Origin: Methylobacterium brachiatum
Lineage (GTDB): Bacteria > Pseudomonadota > Alphaproteobacteria > Rhizobiales > Beijerinckiaceae
Reading direction: 5' to 3'
NCBI RefSeq assembly: GCF_020523825.1
Contig: NZ_JAJALK010000003.1
Location: forward strand, 496,001 to 560,000
DNA: 64,000 nt
The notes beneath the pieces were generated by a model that was not told the DNA's origin, did no database searches, and saw only the letters and a program-made list of their open reading frames with translations. The position numbers and the translations under genes were made by a program. Every line of letters begins with the position of its first letter. Position 1 is the first letter of the stretch. Below, in pieces: positions 18,580-28,079 of the stretch.

Positions 18580-19356
18580 ATGAAGGTACGTCTTCGGCTT
18601 GCGGCACTCGGGGCTTTGCTCGTCGCCGCCAGTGTTCCCGCGGCCGCGGCCGACCGGATCGTGCAACTGAAGCCGGGCAACGCCGGCCCGGATATCGACG
18701 CCCTGCCGCAGATCGTCGACCCGGTCGACGAGGCCGAGCGCAAGATCAACGCTGCGGTGAAGCGCATCGACGCCCATGTCCGCAAGGCCGCGCAAACCTG
18801 CAAGCAAGAGGGCGGCAAGTACGCCTCCTGGGACCGGAGTGTCCAGACGCCGATGCGCGGTCCCCGATTTCTGAGCTACGTCATCAACGACAGCAGCTCC
18901 TGCGGCGGTCCGCATCCGAACAACAGCACGACGGCGATCGTCTACGACCTCACCACGGGCGCGCCGGTGGATTGGACGACCCTGCTGCCGCCCGCCCTGA
19001 CCGGCAAGGTCGTGCTCGAGGCCCAGGCCGACGGGACCAGGATGGTGGCCCTGTCGTCCAAGCGGCTGCACAATCTCTACCTGCAGGCCTACCGGCCCAA
19101 GACCGGCAAGAGCGCGGAGGATGCGGACGACAAGGAATGCCGGGAGGCGGTGACCGAGACCTTCTCGGGCGAACCGCCGGCCATGACGGTATGGCCCGAC
19201 GCCGAGACGGGCGGCCTCGCCGTCGCGTTCGATCTGGTCCACGCGGTCCAAGCCTGCGCCGATACCGTGGTGATCCCGACAGCGACCCTGCGCCGCGAAG
19301 GCGTCCAGGCTCTGCTCACCGACGCGATCGACGCCGCGCACGCGAAGCGCCCGTAA
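18580..19356 (+). CDS. Exported hypothetical protein (DUF3298-like C-terminus)
   Basis: A 258-residue protein with a clear signal peptide (residues 1-24, cleavage after PAAAA). The mature part has three spaced cysteines, and a segment with YDLTTGAPVDWTTLLP resembles periplasmic DUF3298/RsiV-type proteins, in which soluble-ligand binding has been described. The match is from memory and weak. The start is ATG at 18580, and putA follows 134 bases downstream in the same direction, possibly as a separate unit. Confidence 0.6.
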   Translation: MKVRLRLAALGALLVAASVPAAAADRIVQLKPGNAGPDIDALPQIVDPVDEAERKINAAVKRIDAHVRKAAQTCKQEGGKYASWDRSVQTPMRGPRFLSYVINDSSSCGGPHPNNSTTAIVYDLTTGAPVDWTTLLPPALTGKVVLEAQADGTRMVALSSKRLHNLYLQAYRPKTGKSAEDADDKECREAVTETFSGEPPAMTVWPDAETGGLAVAFDLVHAVQACADTVVIPTATLRREGVQALLTDAIDAAHAKRP

Positions 19357-19490
19357 GGCACGCTGCGGAAAATCGGCGGCCCGGCGCCGGATGCGACGTC
19401 GGATCCGGCCGACAAGGCCTGAACAAGAGCGGCGGACGATGTAGCCTGAGACGACGGTGTGAATCGTCGCGCAATTCCGAGAGACGCATC

Positions 19491-22400
19491 ATGTCCGGAT
19501 CCGGCCGTCCCGAGCGATCCGCCGACGCGGAGGGGCACCCGTTCGCGGCCCTCGCGGCCGAGGTCGTGCCCCTGTCGCCCCTGCGGGCCGCGATGGTCGC
19601 GGCCTGCCGGCGGCCCGAGCCGGATTGCGTCGCGCCGCTGCTCGATCGCGCGCGCCTGCCGCCCGAGGCCGCCGGGCGCGTCGCCGATACCGCGCGACAT
19701 CTGGTCGAGGCCCTGCGCCGCCAGACCCGGCACGGCGGGGTCGAGGGGCTGATCCACGAATACGCCCTGTCGAGCCAGGAGGGCGTCGCCCTGATGTGCC
19801 TGGCGGAGGCGCTGCTGCGCATCCCCGACGCCGCCACCCGCGACGCGCTGATCCGGGACAAGATCGCCGGCGGCGACTGGGCCGCCCATCTCGGCCACAG
19901 CCCGTCGCCCTTCGTGAACGCGGCGACCTGGGGCCTGCTGGTTACCGGCCGACTCGCGGCGACGCGCAGCGAGACCGGCCTGTCGGCGGCGCTCACCCGG
20001 CTGATCGGGCGCGGGGGCGAGCCGCTGATCCGCAAGGCGGTCGACCTCGCCATGCGGTTGATGGGCGAGCAATTTGTCACCGGGCGCGACATCGCCGAGG
20101 CCCTGCGCAACGCCAAGCGCATGGAGGCGAAGGGCTTCACCTACTCCTACGACATGCTCGGCGAGGCCGCCCTCACGGCCGAGGACGCGGCGCGCTACCT
20201 GCGCTCCTACGAGGACGCGATCCGGGCGATCGGAGAGGCCTCGGCCGGGCGCGGAATCTTTTTGGGGCCGGGCATCTCGATCAAGCTCTCGGCGCTCCAT
20301 CCCCGCTACACCCGCTCCCAGCGCGGGCGGGTGATGGCCGAGCTGGCACCCCGGGTCCGGGACCTCGCGCGCCTCGCCCGGCGCTACGACATCGGCCTCA
20401 ACATCGACGCCGAGGAGGCGGACCGGCTCGACCTGTCCCTCGACATCCTCGAAACCCTGGCCTTCGACCCGGATCTCGCCGGCTGGGACGGGCTCGGCTT
20501 CGTCGTCCAGGCCTACGGCAAGCGCTGCCCGTTCGCGATCGACGTGCTCATCGACCTCGCCCGCCGCAGCCGGCGCCGGCTGATGGTCCGCCTGGTGAAG
20601 GGGGCCTACTGGGACAGCGAGATCAAGCGCGCCCAGGTGGACGGGCTCGCGGATTTTCCGGTCTTCACCCGCAAGCTGCACACCGACGTGTCCTACCTCG
20701 CCTGCGCGCGCAAACTGCTCGCGGCGCCGGACGCGGTCTTCCCCCAATTCGCCACCCACAACGCCCAGACGCTGGCCAGCATCGTCGAGATGGCCGGGCC
20801 GGATTTTTCCATCGGCCGGTACGAGTTCCAGTGCCTGCACGGGATGGGCGAGCCGCTCTACGAGGCGGTGGTCGGGCCGGACAGGCTCGACCGGCCCTGC
20901 CGGATCTACGCGCCGGTCGGCACCCACGAGACCCTGCTGGCTTATCTAGTCAGGCGTCTGCTGGAGAACGGCGCCAACTCCTCCTTCGTGAACCGCGTCG
21001 GCGACGCTGCGGTGCCGGTCGATGACTTGATCGCCGACCCGGTGGCGGCGGTCGCAGTGATGCCGGTCCCGGGCGCGCCGCACGAGCGCATCACGCTGCC
21101 CCGCGACCTCTTCGGCCCGAGCCGCGCCAATTCCGCGGGCCTCGACCTCGCCGACGAGGCGGCCCTGGCGCAGCTCGCCGAAAACCTGGCCGGAAGCGGC
21201 CGGACGGAGTGGCGGGCCGTGCCCTCCGGGATCGACCCGGCGTCGGCGGATATGCCGGTGCGCAACCCGGCCGACCACCGGGACGTCATCGGCGCAGTCC
21301 TGGCCGCGTCGCCCGCTGCGATCAAGGCCGCGCTTGCCCGGGCGGACGCATCCGCTGAAGCCTGGGCCGCGACGGCGCCGAAGATCCGCGCCGCCCGCCT
21401 GCGCGAAGCGGCCGACGCCCTGGAAGCCCGGATGCCGGTGCTGATCGGCCTGATCGTGCGCGAGGCCGGAAAGTCCTTCGCCAACGCCGTGGCGGAGATC
21501 CGCGAGGCGGTGGATTTCCTGCGCTACTACGCGGCCGAGGCCGAGCGGACGCTCGACGGCACGCACAGCCCCCTCGGCCCGGTGGTCTGCATCGCGCCCT
21601 GGAATTTCCCCCTGGCGATCTTCGTGGGCCAGGTCGCGGCCGCCTTGGCCGCCGGCAACCCGGTCCTGGCCAAGCCCGCCGCGGAGACGCCGCTGATCGC
21701 CGCCGAGGCGATCCGGGTGCTGCACGCGGCCGGCGTGCCGGAGGCTGCGCTGCAGTTTCTGCCCGGGCCCGGCGAGGTCGGCGCGGCGCTCATCGGCGAT
21801 GCGCGGGTGCAGGGAGTGATGTTCACCGGCTCGACCGCGGTGGCCAAGACGATCCAGCGTCGCCTCGCCGAGCGCCTGACCCGGGACGGCGAGCCGGTCC
21901 CGCTGGTCGCCGAGACCGGCGGCCAGAACGCCATGGTGGTCGATTCCTCGGCGCTCGCCGAGCAGGTGGTGGCCGACGTGATCGCCTCGGCCTTCGATTC
22001 CGCCGGCCAGCGCTGCTCGGCCCTGCGCATCCTGTGCCTGCAGGAGGAGATCGCCGACCGCACCCTCACGATGCTGAAGAGCGCCATGCGCGAGCTGGTT
22101 CTGGGTGATCCGCGCCGGCTCGCGGTCGATGTCGGCCCGGTCATCACCCGGGCGGCGGCCGAGCGCATCGACGGGCATGTGGCGACGATGCGGGCGCGCG
22201 GCTTTCCGGTCCATCAGGTCCCGCTGCCGGCCGAGGCGGCGCATGGGACCTTCGTGCCGCCGACGCTCATCGAGATCGCCCGCGTCGCCGATGTGGAGCG
22301 CGAGGTGTTCGGGCCGGTCCTGCACGTCCTGCGCTACGCCCGCGCCGACCTGGACCGGCTGCTCACCGAGATCGATGCCACCGGCTACGGCCTGACCTTC

Positions 22401-23177
22401 GGCCTCCACACCCGCATCGACGAGACCGTGGCCCGGGTGCTCGGGCGCATCGGGGCCGGCAACCGCTACGTGAACCGCAACGTCATCGGTGCCGTGGTCG
22501 GGGTACAGCCCTTCGGCGGGTCCGGCCTGTCCGGCACCGGGCCGAAGGCCGGCGGCCCGCTCTATCTCGGCCGCCTGCTGAAGCGCCCCCCGGCCGCCGC
22601 CCTCGACGGGCTCACGGGCGACGAAGGCTTGAGTCGGCGCTACGGCGATTGGCTGCGCGCCCGGGGTCACGGCCCGCTGGCGGAACGGCTCGCCGCCGAA
22701 GGCTGTCCGCACGGCGCGGAGGTCGAGCTGGCCGGACCGGTGGGCGAGCGCAACCTCTACGCCCTGCATCCCCACGGGCGGGTCGCGGCCGTCGCGCAGA
22801 CCGAGACCGGGCTTCTGGCCCAGCTCGGCGCGATCCTGGCGACCGGCAACCGGGCGGTGGTGATCGGCTCCGGCCACGCCGACGATCTGCTGCGCGCCCT
22901 GCCGGAGGATTGCGCGGTCCGGATCGAGCGGGCATCCGACCTCGACCGGGCCGGCGCCGTGCGGGCGGTGCTGTACGAGGGCGATGCGCCGGGCCTGCGC
23001 GCGCTGAACCGCGCCCTCGCCGAACGACCGGGGCCGATCGTCCAGGTCCAGGGCCGAACGACGGAGGCGTTGGTGGCGGGCGACCTCTACGCGCTGCCCG
23101 GCCTCATCGAGGAGCGTTCGACCGCGATCAACACCGCGGCCGCGGGGGGCAATGCCAGCCTGATGGCGATCGGCTAG
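19491..23177 (+). CDS. putA: Bifunctional proline dehydrogenase / L-glutamate gamma-semialdehyde dehydrogenase
   Basis: PutA oxidises proline to glutamate in two steps, using FAD then NAD+. The 1228-residue protein has a helical arm, the proline dehydrogenase barrel (about 190-480; RLVKGAYWDSEIK, FATHNAQT, YEFQCLHGMGE), and the aldehyde dehydrogenase domain (about 560-1040). The latter holds PWNFPLAIF, the glutamate in ETGGQNA (about 806) and the catalytic cysteine in SAGQRCSALR (about 842). A C-terminal domain of about 190 residues follows. No N-terminal ribbon-helix-helix is present, so this PutA should be enzymatic only and not self-repressing. The ATG at 19491 is the first plausible start. 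Confidence 0.93.
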   Translation: MSGSGRPERSADAEGHPFAALAAEVVPLSPLRAAMVAACRRPEPDCVAPLLDRARLPPEAAGRVADTARHLVEALRRQTRHGGVEGLIHEYALSSQEGVALMCLAEALLRIPDAATRDALIRDKIAGGDWAAHLGHSPSPFVNAATWGLLVTGRLAATRSETGLSAALTRLIGRGGEPLIRKAVDLAMRLMGEQFVTGRDIAEALRNAKRMEAKGFTYSYDMLGEAALTAEDAARYLRSYEDAIRAIGEASAGRGIFLGPGISIKLSALHPRYTRSQRGRVMAELAPRVRDLARLARRYDIGLNIDAEEADRLDLSLDILETLAFDPDLAGWDGLGFVVQAYGKRCPFAIDVLIDLARRSRRRLMVRLVKGAYWDSEIKRAQVDGLADFPVFTRKLHTDVSYLACARKLLAAPDAVFPQFATHNAQTLASIVEMAGPDFSIGRYEFQCLHGMGEPLYEAVVGPDRLDRPCRIYAPVGTHETLLAYLVRRLLENGANSSFVNRVGDAAVPVDDLIADPVAAVAVMPVPGAPHERITLPRDLFGPSRANSAGLDLADEAALAQLAENLAGSGRTEWRAVPSGIDPASADMPVRNPADHRDVIGAVLAASPAAIKAALARADASAEAWAATAPKIRAARLREAADALEARMPVLIGLIVREAGKSFANAVAEIREAVDFLRYYAAEAERTLDGTHSPLGPVVCIAPWNFPLAIFVGQVAAALAAGNPVLAKPAAETPLIAAEAIRVLHAAGVPEAALQFLPGPGEVGAALIGDARVQGVMFTGSTAVAKTIQRRLAERLTRDGEPVPLVAETGGQNAMVVDSSALAEQVVADVIASAFDSAGQRCSALRILCLQEEIADRTLTMLKSAMRELVLGDPRRLAVDVGPVITRAAAERIDGHVATMRARGFPVHQVPLPAEAAHGTFVPPTLIEIARVADVEREVFGPVLHVLRYARADLDRLLTEIDATGYGLTFGLHTRIDETVARVLGRIGAGNRYVNRNVIGAVVGVQPFGGSGLSGTGPKAGGPLYLGRLLKRPPAAALDGLTGDEGLSRRYGDWLRARGHGPLAERLAAEGCPHGAEVELAGPVGERNLYALHPHGRVAAVAQTETGLLAQLGAILATGNRAVVIGSGHADDLLRALPEDCAVRIERASDLDRAGAVRAVLYEGDAPGLRALNRALAERPGPIVQVQGRTTEALVAGDLYALPGLIEERSTAINTAAAGGNASLMAIG

Positions 23178-23234
23178 GGCATCGGCCCGCGAGGTGGTCG
23201 CCGGCTTTCGGACCAAGACGATGCGTCAAACCGC

Positions 23235-24827
23235 TCATGCCGATCGGCGCAGGTTCCAGAACAGCGGCAGGCCGGTGAGCACGCCCTCCAGGTCGCGCCG
23301 GTAGGCGGTGGGCTGGAAGTATTGGCAGCAGGGGATGTAGGCGCCGACCTCAAGCGCCCGGGCCTGGATCTTGGCCGCCAACGCCTTCTGCCCGTCCAGG
23401 TCCGGGGCCGCGAACCAGGCGCCGCGCAGCTCCTCGAGCGGCGCGTCTGTGAGCCAGCTCGGGACGCCGGCGCGGCCGTTGCCGCGGGCCGCGAGGTGAT
23501 AGGCCGGCGAGATCATGTCGAGGCCGCCGGAGAAGATGCCGAACATCGACCAGCCGCCCTGGTCCAGGGGTTTCGCGTTGAGGATCCGCTGGTTCACCGT
23601 GCCCCAATCGGTGGCGACCACGTCGAGATTCATGCCGAGCTTGCGGCACAGATCGGCCATCACCTCGCAGACCGCGTTGATCCGCGGCACGTCGGTGCCG
23701 GCGAGCAGCACGACCTTCTCACCGTTGTAGCCGGCGGCCGCCAGCGCCTTCTTGGCGGCGGCGAGGTCGCGTTTGCCGGAGAGCACCTCCATCCCCGCGT
23801 CGGAGGCCATCGGGCCGCCGGCGGTGAAAATGCCGACCGGGCCGCGCCGGATCGCCGGATCGCTGCCGGCCACCGCATCCATCATCTCGGTCTGGTCCAC
23901 GGCCGACAGCAGCGCGCGGCAGATCTTCGGGTTGTCGAAGGGCGGCAGGGTGTGGTTGAGCCGGATCTGGCCGATCAGCCCGGTCGTTTCGACGAGCTCG
24001 ACTCGCACGTCCCGCTGGCGCAGCAGGTCGGGCACGAGATCCACCAGGGGCTGCTCCCACCAGTCGATCTCCCCGGAGCGCAAGGCCCCCGCCGCCGTGG
24101 CGCCGTCGGGAATCGTGCGCCACTCGACCCGGTCGAAATGGGCGATCCGCGGCCCGGCGGTGAAGCTCGGCGTGCCGTCCTGGCGCGGCCGGTAATCCTC
24201 GAACTTACGGTAGACGTTGAGCGAGCCGGGCACGCGCTCGGCCGCGACGTAGCGATAGGGCCCGCTGCCGATCATTTCCGGCACGGCCTGGGTGGCGGGC
24301 GTCGCGCTCAGCCGCTCGGGCATGATCACCGGCAGATAGGAGGTCGGCTTCGCCAGGGCGTCCGGCAGCAGCGGGAACGGCCGCTTCAGGCGGAACTGCA
24401 CCAGGGTGTCGGACGGCGCGGACAGCTCGTCGACCGTCGCGAACAGGGCTCCGCCGAAGGCATCGCGCTGGGACCAGCGCTTGAGGCTCGCGACCACGTC
24501 GCGGGCCAGCACCGGCGTGCCGTCATGGAAGCGCAAGCCGTCGCGCAGGGTGAGCCGCCAGGTGAGCCCGTCCGGCGACACGTCGTGGCCCGCCACCATC
24601 TGGGGCTGGGCGCGGTAGGACGCGTCGAGGCTGTAGAGGGTGTCGAACACCATCAGCGCATGCGTGCGCGTGACGTAGTTGGTGGTGATGATCGGATCGA
24701 GGAGCGCCAAGTCGGCGTAGGGCACGAAGCGCAGCGTGGTGGCCGAGGCGGCCCGGACAAGGGCGGGGCGTGCCACCGCGCCGGCGATCAGGGCGCCGGC
24801 GCCTTGCAGCAGGGTGCGTCGCTTCAT
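23235..24827 (-). CDS. ABC transporter substrate-binding protein, peptide/nickel (family 5) type
   Basis: A 530-residue periplasmic solute-binding protein of the oligopeptide/dipeptide family. The N-terminus MKRRTLLQGAGALIAG is a twin-arginine-like signal, with cleavage near VRAA. Family hallmarks are LDPIITTNYVTRTHALMVFD and LRDGLRFHDGTPVLARDVV. It runs convergent with putA, and no permease or ATPase genes are adjacent, so it is an orphan binding protein here. Ligand unknown; peptides, glutathione or opines are bound by relatives. Confidence 0.87.
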   Translation of the reverse strand: MKRRTLLQGAGALIAGAVARPALVRAASATTLRFVPYADLALLDPIITTNYVTRTHALMVFDTLYSLDASYRAQPQMVAGHDVSPDGLTWRLTLRDGLRFHDGTPVLARDVVASLKRWSQRDAFGGALFATVDELSAPSDTLVQFRLKRPFPLLPDALAKPTSYLPVIMPERLSATPATQAVPEMIGSGPYRYVAAERVPGSLNVYRKFEDYRPRQDGTPSFTAGPRIAHFDRVEWRTIPDGATAAGALRSGEIDWWEQPLVDLVPDLLRQRDVRVELVETTGLIGQIRLNHTLPPFDNPKICRALLSAVDQTEMMDAVAGSDPAIRRGPVGIFTAGGPMASDAGMEVLSGKRDLAAAKKALAAAGYNGEKVVLLAGTDVPRINAVCEVMADLCRKLGMNLDVVATDWGTVNQRILNAKPLDQGGWSMFGIFSGGLDMISPAYHLAARGNGRAGVPSWLTDAPLEELRGAWFAAPDLDGQKALAAKIQARALEVGAYIPCCQYFQPTAYRRDLEGVLTGLPLFWNLRRSA

Positions 24828-25008
24828 GCTGTCGTCCGCTCATATCCTGGGGTTGCCGACGCTGACGCGCCTGGCCCGCCCCGGTTGCAAAGCCTACGCC
24901 AGCAACCGGCCAAGACATATTCGAGGGACGAAAAAGGCTGCCCGGTTTGTTTCCGGACGCGCCCGAGCGTGATGGGTCGGTGCGCTTCAGCGCATCGCCA
25001 CCGAAAAA

Positions 25009-25302
25009 TCAGGCGGCGCGGGACCAGCGGATGTCGCCGAGGCTCTCGCGGAAGGCGAAGCGGGCGAGGTGGTCGGCGACCACGTTCTCGAGGCGGGTGA
25101 GGTTGACCGGGTCGGCGCTGTCGATGCGCATCACCAGGGCGTCGGGCTCCGCGTCGAAGGTGCAGACGCGGTCCTCGCCGAACGGCACCGTGCCGTGCTC
25201 GGGGGTCGCCTCGACCTTGAACTTGTGGCTCCAGTGCCGGCAGAGCTGCTGCAGGTAGCGGCTCGCCTCGGCGGTCTGCACACGGGCCTGGGAGGTAGGC
25301 AT
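25009..25302 (-). CDS. DUF2218 family protein
   Basis: A 97-residue protein whose layout matches DUF2218: an N-terminal helix with YLQQLCRHWSHKF, then the strand VPFGEDRVCTFDAEP and a C-terminal helix with LENVVADHLARFAFRE. The family often accompanies iron or siderophore genes in other bacteria, but none is visible here. The ATG at 25302 with GGAG nine bases upstream is preferred over start codons further upstream. Confidence 0.75.
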   Translation of the reverse strand: MPTSQARVQTAEASRYLQQLCRHWSHKFKVEATPEHGTVPFGEDRVCTFDAEPDALVMRIDSADPVNLTRLENVVADHLARFAFRESLGDIRWSRAA

Positions 25303-25689
25303 TCCGTCGGTCTCCAAAGAAATCAAAAGCTGTCTGTCGGTGGACGTCTGGTCATTGATCTCGCACATGCGAAATGAATGAACCCTGAGCAAGGACCATG
25401 CCTGGGCGGGCGCGGGCGTCCCCGGCGTCTGAATTGAGGGTCGGCCCGAAGCGTTAGCGGGCGCTTAATGCCCGGTCCGGCGGCGGCACACCGTGCCGTC
25501 GCGGCAACTCCTGCACCCGCCGCCGTGCCGAATTATGGCGCGCCGCACAAATTCTCTCCCGGGCCGCGACGCCGATCCTCGACCTGCGAACTCCGAGGAT
25601 AAGTCGGGTCTTAGACGGACTGGCGGTTCGCGCAGTCAGGTTGCGCAACACGTTGCAGCCTCGGCCGCCGCGACGGCTGAAGCGTGCCC
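25303..25689. other. Intergenic, no gene seen
   Basis: About 390 bases between two minus-strand genes. Translations in all frames are arginine-rich noise. A promoter for the DUF2218 gene and the terminator of the blh-rhodopsin unit are expected, but I cannot identify either with confidence. Confidence 0.35.
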
Positions 25690-26643
25690 TCATCGGCCCG
25701 GAGACGACGGCGCCCGCTGCCCGGCCGCAATGCGGTCGAGGATGACGTGGGGCACGGTCAGCGCGGAGAGCATCTGCAGGGTCAGGGTCAGCAGATTGGC
25801 CACGGCATCGTGGGCTCCCGGCGCGTAAAGCGGCCAAAGCCCCGCACTGATCAGAAGGGTCAGCGCGAAGACCGGCAGCGAGGCGAGACATGCGCGCCGC
25901 ATCGTATCGATGCCGGGTGCCTTGGTCGGGTCGCGCACCAGCGTGCGCATGTGCCGTGGACCGTGCAGGCCGACGAAATACAGGGTGAAGGCCGTCAGGG
26001 GCGGCAACACCCAGAAGGCGACGGCCAGAAGAATCATCTCGGTCAGGACGGCGCCGCGCGGACGGTGCGTGAGGAGCCAGAACGCCGTGAGGGCGAGCCA
26101 GAGCCACGCCGATGCAATCCACCAAGCCGGCAGCTGAGGCATCGACACACGGGCGACACAGGCGAAGATGTCGGCCGTCTCATCGGGCCGAAGCAGGGCC
26201 GGCAGGGCGACCGGGAGGCCCCCACGCACGATCGCCTCGAAGGGCCGGCCGGGGCCCGCATCCTCCTCACCGAAATGCAGGACCGAGAGGGCCAGGAAAC
26301 CCGCCAGGGTCGCCAAAGGTGCAACCTGCCAGGCCAGGAGGACCAGCGCCGAGAGCCCGAGATACGGGACGGCGAAGATCCCGAACCACGCCCGACCATA
26401 GCGCGGGCGCAGCAGGGGGGCCGCGATGGCGCCGTCGAGGGCCCCGTGGGGAACCCCGAGGAGGATGACGACCGTCAGCGCCACGAGCCAGGCGATGTCG
26501 CGGGGCAGGAGCGCCGAGGCCGTAAGCCCGAGGACGAGTAGCACGCCGGGGACGCGTCGGAGCACAGCCCCCGGCGCTTGGACGCGTCGGCGGCTCGCCC
26601 GGACAACCTCCCGTTCGGAAAGGATGGACGACGCGGCCGCCAT
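25690..26643 (-). CDS. blh: Blh/Brp-type beta-carotene 15,15'-dioxygenase
   Basis: Blh cleaves beta-carotene to two retinal molecules, the chromophore of the rhodopsin encoded five bases upstream. The 317-residue protein is a multi-span membrane protein with the family's iron-binding histidines in GVPHGALDG (His 66), LHFGEED, LHGPRHM and the C-terminal VPHVILDR. Gene order and the tiny gap make a two-gene operon with the rhodopsin first. The ATG at 26643 was chosen because it leaves a short cytoplasmic N-terminus. Carotenoid synthesis genes are not in the window. Confidence 0.9.
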   Translation of the reverse strand: MAAASSILSEREVVRASRRRVQAPGAVLRRVPGVLLVLGLTASALLPRDIAWLVALTVVILLGVPHGALDGAIAAPLLRPRYGRAWFGIFAVPYLGLSALVLLAWQVAPLATLAGFLALSVLHFGEEDAGPGRPFEAIVRGGLPVALPALLRPDETADIFACVARVSMPQLPAWWIASAWLWLALTAFWLLTHRPRGAVLTEMILLAVAFWVLPPLTAFTLYFVGLHGPRHMRTLVRDPTKAPGIDTMRRACLASLPVFALTLLISAGLWPLYAPGAHDAVANLLTLTLQMLSALTVPHVILDRIAAGQRAPSSPGR

Positions 26644-26648
26644 CCGCG

Positions 26649-27398
26649 TCAGGCCGCCCGGCGCAGCGGCGCCGCGAGGCGTCCCTCCGCGAGATCGCGG
26701 TCGACGGCGCGGGTCGTCTCCATCGTGGCGAGGATGCCGTAGACGACCTTCGCCGTCAGATCGAGGATCGCGATCACCGCCAGGGCGAGGGTCGGCGACA
26801 GGAAGCCCAGGCCGTCCTGGCCGACGAGCAGAACCACGGGGTAGGCACACCAGACAGCGGTGAGGAACACCGCGTTGCGCCGGAAGGCGGTGCGCACGTC
26901 GGCGCGCTCGCCGGCATTCTCCTCACGCAGCTGCACGAAGATCCCGTAGAACACGGCTCCGAAAGCGCCGCAGGAGATGGCGAACCAGGTCCACTTCACC
27001 GCGGCGACATCGGACAGGCCGAAGGCCAGGGCGGTCACGATCATGATCAGGTCGGAGCCGATCAGCCCCCAGACGACGGCCGGGCGGCGCATCCCGGAAT
27101 GCATCGCCGTACGCGAGAGCCCGACGAGGAGCAGCGGCGTCGTGAACGTCCAGTCGATGTAACGGGCGAAGTAGAATTGGCGCGCCGCCTCGGCCGCGTC
27201 GGGACCGGCGGGGAGCACGATGCTGCCCTGGCCGGTCGCCATCGCGAAGTAGGAGCAAGCCGCGATGATCGGCACGATTCCGTGAATGATCCCGTCGGCT
27301 TCCTCGGCTGGCGTCCGCCGCTTTGCCAGGAACAGGATGACTGCGGCACCGGCCGCCATTCCCACAAAGCCCAACCAGAGCCAGAACTGAGGCGTCAT
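26649..27398 (-). CDS. Microbial rhodopsin, DTG-motif outward proton pump type
   Basis: A 249-residue seven-helix retinal protein. The retinal lysine is K217 in LDLTAKVVYG, with the counterion Asp at 213. Helix C reads RYIDWTFTTPLLLVG, giving R79, D82, T86 and G93 at the bacteriorhodopsin positions 82, 85, 89 and 96. That DTG pattern defines a group reported to pump protons outward without a carboxyl proton donor. WCAYP supplies the retinal-pocket Trp, Tyr and Pro. Leucine at the equivalent of position 93 predicts green absorption. The residue matching bacteriorhodopsin Glu204 is Ala, so the usual release group is missing. The pump assignment follows family precedent. Confidence 0.92.
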   Translation of the reverse strand: MTPQFWLWLGFVGMAAGAAVILFLAKRRTPAEEADGIIHGIVPIIAACSYFAMATGQGSIVLPAGPDAAEAARQFYFARYIDWTFTTPLLLVGLSRTAMHSGMRRPAVVWGLIGSDLIMIVTALAFGLSDVAAVKWTWFAISCGAFGAVFYGIFVQLREENAGERADVRTAFRRNAVFLTAVWCAYPVVLLVGQDGLGFLSPTLALAVIAILDLTAKVVYGILATMETTRAVDRDLAEGRLAAPLRRAA

Positions 27399-28079
27399 CA
27401 AAATCTCGTTTGTACAGGGATGGAATTCACGCCGTGGGACGTGCGACCCCTGCCCAATCGGCCTTGATGAGGATCGTTGCGTAGGACCGCGGTCACAGTC
27501 GAGTGAGATGCCACGCCTAGCGGCGTGTCCGGCGCGGTTCGGAAACGCTCCCGCTCGGGTGCAGAAAAGCCGACAGGCCGGCGATTGCACGATCGCCGTG
27601 CAGGGCTCCGCGCGGGGATATTTTTTTAGCTCGATCAGCCATTTGACCCCGCGCGGCGCCGGCCTGGTGACACAGACACGTCGTCTGCCGTGAAGACGGA
27701 CGAGCGGGCGGTGTGACAGGACGAAGGGTCGCGGTGGCATCCGTCGCTTTGGATGGCGGATGGTCGCGGGCCGATCGGCCGTTTGGGAATCTGCGGCGCC
27801 GCCGGCGGACCCGACATCGAGCGTTGCCAAGTCCGAGCCTATATCGTGCGGCTTCGGGCGATGGAGCTGTGTCCTGAATGGTCTCCGCCGGGATCTTCCG
27901 TCGGCGGGCAGGCGGAACGATCCTGTGTCCACCCGTTCGGATCGGAAGGTCAGACGCGCTTCGCCCCAGGACGGCCGAGGTCGCTTTCCGGATCTAGGGC
28001 GACGCGGCCGAACTCGGTCTGCGCCTCCGCTCCCGGCAACAGAGTTCGGCCGTCAGGCTCGGTCAGGCGGCTGAGCAGC
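27399..28079. other. Intergenic upstream of the rhodopsin operon
   Basis: About 680 bases separate the rhodopsin start from the end of the FAD-linked oxidase gene. The rhodopsin-blh promoter must lie in the first part. A run of seven T bases at 27620-27626 is the lowest-GC point. I see no gene, no tRNA and no clear light- or stress-response motif correctly placed for the operon. Confidence 0.4.

Noticed and set aside
27914..27937. GGAAC followed by GTT, resembling an EcfG general-stress promoter
   Set aside because: It points rightward into the end of the FAD oxidase gene, with no plus-strand gene downstream, and the spacing to the rhodopsin operon is wrong.
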